From a virus, in IMG/VR virus record IMGVR_UViG_3300030116_004360, positions 1-64,000 of that record: DNA of 64,000 nt. The stretch is one strand, 5' to 3'. The notes beneath the pieces are model-generated. The model did no database searches. It worked only from the letters and a program-made list of their open reading frames with translations, and was not told where the DNA came from. Of this stretch, positions 1 to 7,454 are shown piece by piece (the stretch's first letter is position 1; every line of letters begins with the position of its first letter). The position numbers and the translations under genes are program-made.

Positions 1-113
1 TTAGAGCATTATTACGTCAAGCAGATTATAGAAAAGAAAGTGAAGTTTCAGATTTATTTCCATTGTTAGCAGATTTAAAGGCAGAAGTTCGTAGATTAGT
101 AAGAAGGAGATAA
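1..113 (+). CDS. C-terminal end of an unidentified protein (partial)
   Basis: An open frame runs from base 3 to a TAA at 111-113 and gives the last 36 residues of a protein whose start lies outside the window. The tail is helical and basic, ending VRRLVRRR. It ends five bases before the next gene, whose ribosome-binding site AAGGAGA lies inside it, so the two are probably co-transcribed. I do not recognise the family. Confidence 0.6.
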   Translation, partial: RALLRQADYRKESEVSDLFPLLADLKAEVRRLVRRR

Positions 114-118
114 TTAAT

Positions 119-607
119 ATGTCTGATGAAATAATCACCTTAAATGGTCAATCAGCAGTTGAATCTAGATTTGCTAAAGATTGGGGAGAGGGTGTTTATG
201 AAAGGAATGCACCGGATTTTTATACTACTGGAATGAAATTTTTTGCTAGAATATTAAATGGTAAAATATCTGGTGTTGTTGGTTGGATAGATAAAGGAAA
301 ATTTGCACTTGTTGGTGGCGTTTTTATTCATCCTGATTATAGAAAAGGCACACCAAATTATATTCAATATGGCTCTACTTATATTAAGTTAGCAAATAAA
401 AGAGCAGAAATACTTAGAGGAAAACCAAAAATTGCTGGATTTAAGCCTATAAATTTACCAACTAAAGAAAAACATTTTAAAGAAACTTCTCATGAAAATA
501 TTCCCGAAGAAGTAATAGAACAGTTCAAACAAAGATACGGTGATAAGTGGGGAATAGCCAAAACATTTTTTATTACAGAAGATTGGTTTGATATATTAAG
601 AACGTGA
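119..607 (+). CDS. GNAT-like acyltransferase fold protein (tentative)
   Basis: A 162-residue protein. The segment GVVGWIDKGKFALVGGVFIH followed by PDYRKG at about residues 51-77 resembles the central strand and acyl-CoA pyrophosphate loop of GNAT N-acetyltransferases. The usual R/Q-x-x-G-x-G/A signature is not fully present. GNAT-like proteins are common near virus packaging genes, where their substrates are unknown. ATG 119 is preceded by AAGGAGATAATTAAT. The fold is inferred from this short similarity only. Confidence 0.45.
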   Translation: MSDEIITLNGQSAVESRFAKDWGEGVYERNAPDFYTTGMKFFARILNGKISGVVGWIDKGKFALVGGVFIHPDYRKGTPNYIQYGSTYIKLANKRAEILRGKPKIAGFKPINLPTKEKHFKETSHENIPEEVIEQFKQRYGDKWGIAKTFFITEDWFDILRT

Positions 608-612
608 TTTAA

Positions 613-747
613 ATGAATAAAAGCACTGTTGTATATAATAGTTCATATTGTGCTATTGATATAATAGGAATGGTTTCTATATTTACAATGACTTGTGTAT
701 TTTTATTATCTTGTTTATATTATGTTTTTGATAAAATATTTAGGTGA
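613..747 (+). CDS. 44-residue single-span membrane protein
   Basis: A short open frame fills the space between the preceding gene and the terminase: ATG 613, TGA 745-747. About residues 17-38 are hydrophobic (IIGMVSIFTMTCVFLLSCLY), a likely transmembrane helix, followed by a short basic end. An upstream CGTGAT fits the ribosome-binding pattern of this genome, and its end carries the GGTGA used by the terminase. Function unknown. A small membrane protein could act in entry, exclusion or lysis, but nothing here decides. Confidence 0.6.
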   Translation: MNKSTVVYNSSYCAIDIIGMVSIFTMTCVFLLSCLYYVFDKIFR

Positions 748-752
748 ATAAT

Positions 753-2186
753 ATGGATTTATTAGATAGAGATTTTATGTCCGAAATGGACTTAGAGTTA
801 TCTAAGAATTCTTTCCCATATTTCTTTCAAAATGTATTAGGTAATATGTTTCCTAAATATATGGAAGAATGGTTAGAACTTATGGAAACAACAGATAGAA
901 CTGTTATTATTTGTAGTCGTGACCACGGAAAATCAGTTTTTATGCATTCATGGGCAGTATGGAATTTATGTTTCCAACCACCTCCATACCAAATGCTTTA
1001 CATATCTTCTAACCATAAGCAGACAATGGTGCATATGAGAGAGATAGATAGAATATTTAATAATCCAGCACTTAAACAATTTAAGCCTAGTAGAGGATGG
1101 GCTATTGGTAATATTCAATTAACTAACGGTAATTCAATTATTGAGCGTTCAGTTGGTTCACAGATTCGTGGACTTCACCCTCAAGAAATTATTATTGACG
1201 ACCCACTAAAAGAATTTAGTTTAGTAGGTATTCAAAAGGTAACTGATTGGTTCTTTGGAGATATGATACCAACACTTCACCATACTGCATCATTAAGAAT
1301 GATTGGAACTCCATTTACTTATACAGATATATTTACTCAATTAGAAGAAAATGAAGTATATACATTAAGAAAATACCCATGTTACAATCAATTAGGAGAA
1401 CCTCTTTGGCCGGATAGATGGAATAAAGAAGCATTAGAACATCGTAAAATGGAAATAGGTTCTTTGAAGTTTACTAGAGAATATTTATGTGTTCCTATAT
1501 CAACAGGAACTAGTTTGTTTGCACCTGAACATTTAGAGGCTGCTAAATCACATGATGATATATTGAGAATTTCTCAACGTAAAGAACAAGGCTACAAATA
1601 TTATGTTGGAGTAGACCCGGCTATTTCCACTGATGGTGACTATAATGTAATTATGGTCTTAGAAGTGGATGAAAATAAAAACAAAAGGATTTGCTTCGTG
1701 GACCGTTCAAAGAACGTAGAGTTCCGAGAAAACATAAATAAGATTAAACTGCTAGGAAAAATGTTTGACCCTGAAGTAGTTTTATTTGAGACAAATACTT
1801 TCGCTAAATCATTTACTCAGGAGTTACGCACAATGACGGATTTAAATGTAAAAGATTTTACAACGACTAGAAAGAAGAAAGAAGAGATTATATTGAACCT
1901 TCAAATGAATTTAGAGAACAATAAAATTAAGTTACCCTATGGAAATAATGAAAGTCAAAAGGTAAGTAAAGCCATTATTGATGAAATGTCTATGTTCTCA
2001 ATTACAGACAGGGGAAGGTTTGAAGGTGTGGGCGCACATGACGATTTAGTTATGGCGTTAGCATTGGCTAATTCGGCTACTCATTTAATGGGTGAAACTT
2101 TTGTATTAATAGAAGATATGGATATATTCGGTGATAAGCAACCAGATACTTTTAACATTAATCCGGGAATAACAGGTTTGTGGTAA
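753..2186 (+). CDS. terL: Terminase large subunit (DNA packaging motor)
   Basis: This protein pumps virus DNA into the prohead and cuts it. The N-terminal ATPase has a Walker A-like SRDHGKS (about residues 55-61) and a Walker B IIIDDPLKE (about 146-154). The C-terminal RNase H-like nuclease shows its acidic residues in VGVDPAIS (D about 288), VLFETNTF (E about 346) and HDDLVMAL (about 429-436). Its 477 residues are normal for the family. I place the start at ATG 753, five bases after the stop of the membrane protein, because the in-frame GTG at 744 is part of the GGTGA ribosome-binding site. Confidence 0.95.
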   Translation: MDLLDRDFMSEMDLELSKNSFPYFFQNVLGNMFPKYMEEWLELMETTDRTVIICSRDHGKSVFMHSWAVWNLCFQPPPYQMLYISSNHKQTMVHMREIDRIFNNPALKQFKPSRGWAIGNIQLTNGNSIIERSVGSQIRGLHPQEIIIDDPLKEFSLVGIQKVTDWFFGDMIPTLHHTASLRMIGTPFTYTDIFTQLEENEVYTLRKYPCYNQLGEPLWPDRWNKEALEHRKMEIGSLKFTREYLCVPISTGTSLFAPEHLEAAKSHDDILRISQRKEQGYKYYVGVDPAISTDGDYNVIMVLEVDENKNKRICFVDRSKNVEFRENINKIKLLGKMFDPEVVLFETNTFAKSFTQELRTMTDLNVKDFTTTRKKKEEIILNLQMNLENNKIKLPYGNNESQKVSKAIIDEMSMFSITDRGRFEGVGAHDDLVMALALANSATHLMGETFVLIEDMDIFGDKQPDTFNINPGITGLW

Positions 2187-2187
2187 T

Positions 2188-3669
2188 ATGAGTGAAAAGG
2201 GAGATAAACTTCGTGAAATGGCTGTTTTAGCAGACCAAGAAGATGAACTTCAAGAGGAACAAGACCGCATTAAAGAAGATATAGAGTTAAGTAAGTGGTT
2301 ACTTACTCAACCCGTTTTATCAGAAGAAGATATTGCTAAGAACTTATCAAAAGATTTTAAAATTAACTTAAGTGATGCTAAAAAACATTTAGAATTGTTT
2401 CCATCAGAATATTTGGTTCAAGATAAAAATATACCTACTTTAATAAAAGAGTTAAAACAATATAGAAGAACCCTAAAAGGTGAAGAAAAAATCAGATTAA
2501 CTAAATCTATTGAAACAATTATTGATGGATATTCTGAACATTTAGATAACTGTATTAAATCTATTTACTGGATTACACCATATAAAGAAGTTTTGAAGAA
2601 ACTAAGATTTAATGAACAAGATTTATTAAAAATTAATTCAATTAAAACCTTAGATGAAAGAAGAAATTTAGTAGATATTTTGTGTAAAATATGGGAAAAT
2701 GATTTAGATATGAAAGATATAAAATATACTCAAGAGTATGCAAAATTATTCAAACAATCTAAAACATATAAAAAAGAATTTACTACATTATTAAAAAATA
2801 TATCTCATCAATCAATTAGAAAATCAAATAAAGAATTAATAAAAGATAATATTATTGCGAAAGTAATTGAAACTCCGGGTATTTCAGCAAGACAGATTCA
2901 TGATAATATGCCCGGTTATTTGTATAGGCGTTCCTCATCAAATATGATTTCAAAGATGGCTAATGAGTTAGGTATAACTAATATTGACGGTAACTATTAT
3001 AAATTGCCTAAAGAATTTAAGAAAGACCTTTATGCTTATACTGCTGCTTTTATTGATTCAGATGGTTATATTACAATGGATAAGAATTTTAATCCTAGAG
3101 TTGGGTTAGTAGCAACAGGTGATAGAGGTAAAGCCTTTATGATTGAAATACAAAAAGCATTAGGTATAGGTAAATTACACCTTGACCAAAAATCTCCACA
3201 AAATACTCGCCCTGTAAATAGATTAAACTTTTATTCTCAACATGATGTTAGAGAATTATTAACAAAATGTTTACCACATTTTAGAATGAAAAAGTCAAAT
3301 GCAGAATTATTATTAGAATTAATCCGAATGAAAAAGGGTTATAAGAAAGAATCTTGGTATAAAAATAGAGTAGAAGAAATATATAAATTAATGAAATGGG
3401 AGAACCATAAAGACCATGTAAATTATAACTTTGCACAGTATGGTATTGACCCTACAACAGTAGCAAAACTACATGAAAATAATAAGATGAGTATGATGGA
3501 TGAAATTGAAGGTATTTCTACACCTATTTTAAAAGATGATGTTAATGATGCTATTGATGATTTAGAAGAAATTGCTGATAAGTATGATTTAAGTGAAGAT
3601 GAATGGTCAAGTGTTGATGATGCTTCTGATTATATATTTGAGCATTATGTGTTAGATGAGGAGGAATGA
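2188..3669 (+). CDS. Protein with winged-helix-like segment and LAGLIDADG-type endonuclease domain
   Basis: A 493-residue protein starting one base after the terminase stop. Residues 1-215 are mostly helical and charged. About 220-272 resembles a winged helix (GISARQIHDN, MISKMANELGI). About 280-395 resembles a LAGLIDADG homing-endonuclease domain: YTAAFIDSDGYI at 284-295 matches the LAGLIDADG helix with its metal-binding aspartate, followed by strand and helix signatures (RVGLVATGD, IGKLHL, LNFYSQ). The C-terminus is acidic. Many tailed phages have an HNH nuclease beside the terminase that aids packaging cleavage. This protein could fill that role or be a domesticated homing enzyme, which is inference. 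Confidence 0.7.
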   Translation: MSEKGDKLREMAVLADQEDELQEEQDRIKEDIELSKWLLTQPVLSEEDIAKNLSKDFKINLSDAKKHLELFPSEYLVQDKNIPTLIKELKQYRRTLKGEEKIRLTKSIETIIDGYSEHLDNCIKSIYWITPYKEVLKKLRFNEQDLLKINSIKTLDERRNLVDILCKIWENDLDMKDIKYTQEYAKLFKQSKTYKKEFTTLLKNISHQSIRKSNKELIKDNIIAKVIETPGISARQIHDNMPGYLYRRSSSNMISKMANELGITNIDGNYYKLPKEFKKDLYAYTAAFIDSDGYITMDKNFNPRVGLVATGDRGKAFMIEIQKALGIGKLHLDQKSPQNTRPVNRLNFYSQHDVRELLTKCLPHFRMKKSNAELLLELIRMKKGYKKESWYKNRVEEIYKLMKWENHKDHVNYNFAQYGIDPTTVAKLHENNKMSMMDEIEGISTPILKDDVNDAIDDLEEIADKYDLSEDEWSSVDDASDYIFEHYVLDEEE

Positions 3670-3671
3670 AT

Positions 3672-3890
3672 ATGGAAAAATGGCAAGAAGTATTAAAGAA
3701 AAAGAAAAAGAAAAAGAGAAAATCAACTGTTAATCAAGCAGGTAATTACACTAAACCATCAATGCGTAGAAGATTATTTAATGCTATAAAAAGAGGAACA
3801 AAAGGTGGTCCGGCTGGAAAATGGTCTGCAAGAAAAGCACAAATGTTGGCTCAAAAGTATAAAAAGAAGGGTGGCGGTTATCGTGACTAA
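3672..3890 (+). CDS. Lysine-rich small protein with N-terminal WxxVLK tag
   Basis: A 72-residue, very basic protein. It begins MEKWQEVLKK, then a run of lysines, and ends KKKGGGYRD. The tag W-x-x-[VIT]-L-K recurs at the start of seven other small proteins in this module. An ATG at 3666 overlaps the previous stop, but AGGAGG at about 3659-3664 is better spaced for ATG 3672. The charge suggests DNA or RNA binding, possibly as a packaged or DNA-condensing virion protein (inference). Confidence 0.7.
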   Translation: MEKWQEVLKKKKKKKRKSTVNQAGNYTKPSMRRRLFNAIKRGTKGGPAGKWSARKAQMLAQKYKKKGGGYRD

Positions 3891-4155
3891 ATGGCAAAAA
3901 GTTCTAAAGGCTAAAACTAAGCGACAACAAGATTTAACTCAATGGACTCAAGAAGAATGGGGAAGTCAAGAACAACATAGAGCCAAAGCAAAAGGAAAAA
4001 AAGCCCCATCTAAAACAAAAGGAAGATATATGCCAAAAGCAACTTATCAGAAAACACCTAAGAAAACTTTAGATTATCAAGATTCAAAGAAAAGAAAGGG
4101 TCGTAAAAAAGGTATTCAACACGTAAAAACAGGAAAGAAATTTAGTCAAAAGTGA
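3883..4155 (+). CDS. Basic small protein with N-terminal WxxVLK tag
   Basis: A 90-residue protein read from GTG 3883, overlapping the last bases of the preceding gene. It begins MTKWQKVLKAKTK. The frame is open further upstream, but the shared tag and the GGGTGGCGGT just before 3883 support this start. The rest is dominated by Lys, Arg, Gln and Thr, with no predicted membrane segment. Probably a nucleic-acid-binding virion protein, judged only from charge and position. Confidence 0.7.
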   Translation: MTKWQKVLKAKTKRQQDLTQWTQEEWGSQEQHRAKAKGKKAPSKTKGRYMPKATYQKTPKKTLDYQDSKKRKGRKKGIQHVKTGKKFSQK

Positions 4156-4160
4156 TTATA

Positions 4161-4499
4161 ATGTGGAAAAGTATTCTTAAAAAAGAACCTAAAAAAGGGA
4201 CAGGTAAAAAACCAAAAGGTTCTTCTAGAAGATTATATACAGATGAAAACCCAAAAGATACTGTTCCTGTTAAATTTAAAACGGCTCAAGACGTAATAGA
4301 TACATTCACAAGTTCAGCGTTTAAATCTAAATCACATCTAAGACAATCACAAATAATAAATGTAGTTGAACAAAGATTACGAGTAGCAGTTAAAAATGCA
4401 AAAGACCCTGAAACTAAAAAGAGATTAAATAAAGCACATAAAGTAGCATTAACCTATAAAGAAAGAAGTAAAAGAAAAACACAGAGGATGAAAAAATGA
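4161..4499 (+). CDS. Basic protein with N-terminal WxxILK tag
   Basis: A 112-residue protein beginning MWKSILKKEPKKG. The start is ATG 4161, because the in-frame GTG at 4152 is part of the ribosome-binding site GTGATTATA. A lysine-rich linker (residues 8-30) is followed by a helical region. The C-terminus is again basic (KERSKRKTQRMKK). It overlaps the next gene by four bases (ATGA), so translation is probably coupled. Function unknown. Confidence 0.7.
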   Translation: MWKSILKKEPKKGTGKKPKGSSRRLYTDENPKDTVPVKFKTAQDVIDTFTSSAFKSKSHLRQSQIINVVEQRLRVAVKNAKDPETKKRLNKAHKVALTYKERSKRKTQRMKK

Positions 4500-4864
4500 G
4501 TTGGAAAGAAGTATTAAAAGCCCATTGTGGGACAGAAAGAATGGACACAGAAGATGATGATGAAGAGTTTGGAAAAACCCTTGTTGGTAATCAAAAACGT
4601 CTTGATAAAGATAAAGATGGTAAAATAACTGGAAAGGATTTTAAGATGCTTAGAGATGAAAAAAAAGCAGTAAAGAGTGATTCTGATATAGAAAAAGAAA
4701 TTCTTGCTGAAATTAAAAAAGAAGGGGGAGCATTAGGTATGAAGAATTTAAAACAAATATGTCCTCCTAAAGATTTAAATAGAGTTCTAGATGCTATGAA
4801 AAGAAAGAAAGTAATTTTCATGCACAGTGATGGAGACATTTATACTCATAAACCAAAGAGGTAA
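4496..4864 (+). CDS. EF-hand protein with N-terminal WxxVLK tag
   Basis: A 122-residue protein beginning MSWKEVLKAH. Residues 37-48 (DKDKDGKITGKD) match a calcium-binding EF-hand loop: Asp at positions 1, 3 and 5, Gly at 6 and Ile at 8. Position 12 is Asp rather than the usual Glu. An acidic stretch (TEDDDEEF) lies before it. The C-terminal 50 residues look like a small winged helix (GALGMKNLKQI, LNRVLDAMKRKKVIF). A single EF-hand may bind calcium weakly or act as a dimer. It sits in the tagged virion series, so it may be a structural calcium-dependent part (inference). Confidence 0.7.
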   Translation: MSWKEVLKAHCGTERMDTEDDDEEFGKTLVGNQKRLDKDKDGKITGKDFKMLRDEKKAVKSDSDIEKEILAEIKKEGGALGMKNLKQICPPKDLNRVLDAMKRKKVIFMHSDGDIYTHKPKR

Positions 4865-4868
4865 TTAT

Positions 4869-5255
4869 ATGAATTGGGAAATTATTCTTAAAGAAATGAG
4901 TTGTCCTAGAGCAACCCAAGATTTAAAACTTAACACTAAAAATAGAAATATGGCTATAAAAGAAGACCATATTAAATACGGCCCACTTAATTTAAATGAT
5001 GAAAAATATTGGGTTGATGCAGCAAAACATTGGAATACATCAGTTGAAGTTGCTAAACAATCTAATTGTAGTAATTGCGTTGCTTTTGATATTAGTCCAC
5101 GAATGATGGATTGTATGCCACTTGAAGGGGATTTAGGTTATTGTTGGATGCATCATTTTAAGTGCCATAAGGATAGAACGTGTTATACATGGGCAGCCGG
5201 TGGACCGATAGATACCGATAAAACTTCAAAACAAAACCAAGAAAAAGGTGAATGA
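4869..5255 (+). CDS. Cysteine-rich small protein with N-terminal WxxILK tag
   Basis: A 128-residue protein beginning MNWEIILKEM. ATG 4869 follows AGAGGTAATTAT. The frame is open back to 4827, but that part overlaps the previous gene. The C-terminal half has a dense cysteine and histidine set (NCSNC, DCMPL, GYCWMHHFKCH, RTCYTW), consistent with one or two metal sites. Similar cysteine-rich proteins occur in other marine viruses, as I recall, but I know no assigned function. It overlaps the next gene's ribosome-binding region. Confidence 0.75.
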   Translation: MNWEIILKEMSCPRATQDLKLNTKNRNMAIKEDHIKYGPLNLNDEKYWVDAAKHWNTSVEVAKQSNCSNCVAFDISPRMMDCMPLEGDLGYCWMHHFKCHKDRTCYTWAAGGPIDTDKTSKQNQEKGE

Positions 5256-5256
5256 T

Positions 5257-5598
5257 ATGGATGAAAAATGGTTTATGACTCTAAAGGCAAAAAAGCCTGA
5301 CCCTCGCTTAAAAAGAGCAGGTGTTTCTGGTTTCAATAGACCAAAAAGAACACCTTCTCATAAAACAAAATCACATATTGTTGTAGCAAAGGATAAAGAT
5401 AAAGTTAAAACAATTAGATTTGGTCAACAAGGAGTTAAAACTAATCAAACTGCTGGACAACGTAAAGCCTTTAAATCTCGTCATCGTAAAAATATTAAAC
5501 GCGGTAAATTGAGTGCGGCATATTGGGCTGATAAAGTAAAATGGAGTCCAAAGAAAACTAAAGAAAAGAAAAATAAAAAGTGGAGAAAGGGGTCTTAA
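5257..5598 (+). CDS. Basic protein with N-terminal WxxTLK tag
   Basis: A 113-residue protein beginning MDEKWFMTLKAKKPD, the last of the tagged group before the portal. The start is ATG 5257, because the GTG at 5248 belongs to the GGTGAATGAT site. The body is rich in Lys, Arg and Gln (KNIKRGKLSAAYWADKVKW) and ends KKWRKGS. A DNA-binding or capsid-lining role is plausible from charge. No domain recognised. Confidence 0.7.
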   Translation: MDEKWFMTLKAKKPDPRLKRAGVSGFNRPKRTPSHKTKSHIVVAKDKDKVKTIRFGQQGVKTNQTAGQRKAFKSRHRKNIKRGKLSAAYWADKVKWSPKKTKEKKNKKWRKGS

Positions 5599-5600
5599 TT

Positions 5601-7235
5601 ATGGCAGAAAGAAGAAGATTTTCTATTCGTAGTTTATTACGAAGACAAACACCTGCGCCAGCAGACCGTAAAACATTCCAATTTGGAATCCAAGAGCGTG
5701 AACACGCTTATTTTATGACCGCGCCTGTAATTTATCATATGGCGCAACAATCAGTAATTGTTCGCACTTGCACTACACAATTAAAACAAGAAGTGTTTAG
5801 GCGTGGTTATTTATGGAAAGAGGCTTTTACTAAACAATGCGTAAGTTGTGGCAAAAAACATGAAAGAGCCGTTGAACAATGTGTTGAATGTGGTAGCACT
5901 AATTTAAGAAATCCTGACCCTAAACAATTACAATATGCTAAAAAATTCATGGAAGATTATGTTAATACATCTAATCAATTATTTATTGATGTGTTAAAAG
6001 AATTAGAAGATGATTTAAATATTATGGATGACGCATATCTTTGTTTAGTTAAAGAATATTTTATTGATGGTGATGGACAAATTAAACTACATAGGATTAA
6101 AGAACTATTTAGAAGTGACCCTGTAACTATGCATATTTACGCTGATGAGTTTGGTCAAAGAGGAACTAAAGGTTTTATATGTCCTATTCATAGAACACAA
6201 TTATATACAGAAGCACACGAAAGTTGTGAATTATGTAATGCAGAAACTAAACCTGTTCATTATGTTAATAGAGTTCATGGTGAAGACCAATATTATATTG
6301 AAGGAGAGGTAGTTCATTTTAGTAAATATGCTCCTAGTCGTTTATATGGTATGTCTCCAATTATTACTTTATGGAACCATGTAACTACATTACTTGCTAT
6401 GGAACAATATGTAAATCAATCATATTCAAAACGAAGGATGCCTAAAGGACTACTTGCAGTTCAAACTAGAAATATTGATTCAATGAAAACCTTTTGGAGA
6501 GCAGTTAAAGAAAGAATGGAGCAAGACCCTCATTTTATCCCTGTAATGGGAATAGAAGCAGATGGTGGAAAAGGTGGTGTTGAGTGGATTAAATTCATGG
6601 ATAGCCTAAAAGAAATGGAATATGTATCTGTTAAAGATGATTTAAGAGATAGAATTTCAGCGTTTTATGGAGTAAGTAAAATCTTTATGGCTGATAACAC
6701 TACTAGTGGTGGACTTAACAATGAAGGTATGCAAATACTTGTTACAAATAGAGCAGTAGAAATGGCGCAGAGTGTTTACAATAAATATGTATTTCCATTC
6801 ATTACAAGACAATTTGGTATTACAGATTGGGAATTAGCACTTCCTCCATCAGAAGAAGAAGATGAGATTGCTAGAATAAGAAAAAGAGAATTAGAAGTAA
6901 ATATTGCGGGTTCAATGAAAAATTTAGGTTTTGAAGTTGATATGGATGAAAAGGGTAGGTTTACTTATACTAAACCAAAGCCAAAGGAAGATACTCCTAA
7001 AGAAGGTGAAGAAGAAGAAAAACCCTTTGAAAAAGACCCATTAGCAGGAACAAATATAGATGCTTCACAAATGGGACAATTGCAGGAACAGGCTTTACAG
7101 GGTGGAAAAGATTCACCCCCGGCCAAAAGAAATAAAGCCTCGATGAGCGTAGGCCCACCAAATAGAAACGCTGGATTACCAAAAGAAGCAGCAAATAATA
7201 ATGTAGATAGAAGAACAGAAAGAAGAGTTGGTTAA
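5601..7235 (+). CDS. Portal protein with two zinc-binding insertions
   Basis: The portal forms the ring through which DNA enters and leaves the head. Support comes from its place between terminase and protease-scaffold, its 544-residue size, and portal-like segments such as SRLYGMSPI, LAMEQYVNQ and the C-terminal IFMADNTTSGGLNNEG region. Unusually, it has two likely zinc sites: C80-x2-C83...C94-x2-C97, and C194-x2-H197...C209-x2-C212. The Pro/Glu/Lys-rich C-terminal 80 residues look disordered. ATG 5601 follows GGAGAAAGGGGTCTTAATT. Confidence 0.85.
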   Translation: MAERRRFSIRSLLRRQTPAPADRKTFQFGIQEREHAYFMTAPVIYHMAQQSVIVRTCTTQLKQEVFRRGYLWKEAFTKQCVSCGKKHERAVEQCVECGSTNLRNPDPKQLQYAKKFMEDYVNTSNQLFIDVLKELEDDLNIMDDAYLCLVKEYFIDGDGQIKLHRIKELFRSDPVTMHIYADEFGQRGTKGFICPIHRTQLYTEAHESCELCNAETKPVHYVNRVHGEDQYYIEGEVVHFSKYAPSRLYGMSPIITLWNHVTTLLAMEQYVNQSYSKRRMPKGLLAVQTRNIDSMKTFWRAVKERMEQDPHFIPVMGIEADGGKGGVEWIKFMDSLKEMEYVSVKDDLRDRISAFYGVSKIFMADNTTSGGLNNEGMQILVTNRAVEMAQSVYNKYVFPFITRQFGITDWELALPPSEEEDEIARIRKRELEVNIAGSMKNLGFEVDMDEKGRFTYTKPKPKEDTPKEGEEEEKPFEKDPLAGTNIDASQMGQLQEQALQGGKDSPPAKRNKASMSVGPPNRNAGLPKEAANNNVDRRTERRVG

Positions 7236-7236
7236 A

Positions 7237-7449
7237 ATGAGTAAAGAAAGACAAAAGATAGAAAAAGATTATATTGACGTTAAAGCGCGTGAAGAATTTG
7301 AAATGAGAAGGGGAACTCTATCAAGAGATATGGCTCCTGTTGGTAATGAGCCTGTTTCTGAAAGAAAGGCTATTCCACACACAAATGATATTCCTGATGT
7401 TATTTTAAAACCTCCTAAGTCAATTAAGAGAACTGAAAATAAATGGTGA
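7237..7449 (+). CDS. Unidentified 70-residue charged protein
   Basis: Begins MSKERQKIEK just after the portal stop, with GGTTAAA upstream. It is rich in Glu, Lys and Pro and ends KSIKRTENKW. Mostly polar and probably extended. It lies between the portal and a 533-residue unknown, so a head role is likely by position. No family recognised. Confidence 0.65.
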   Translation: MSKERQKIEKDYIDVKAREEFEMRRGTLSRDMAPVGNEPVSERKAIPHTNDIPDVILKPPKSIKRTENKW

Positions 7450-7454
7450 TTAAT

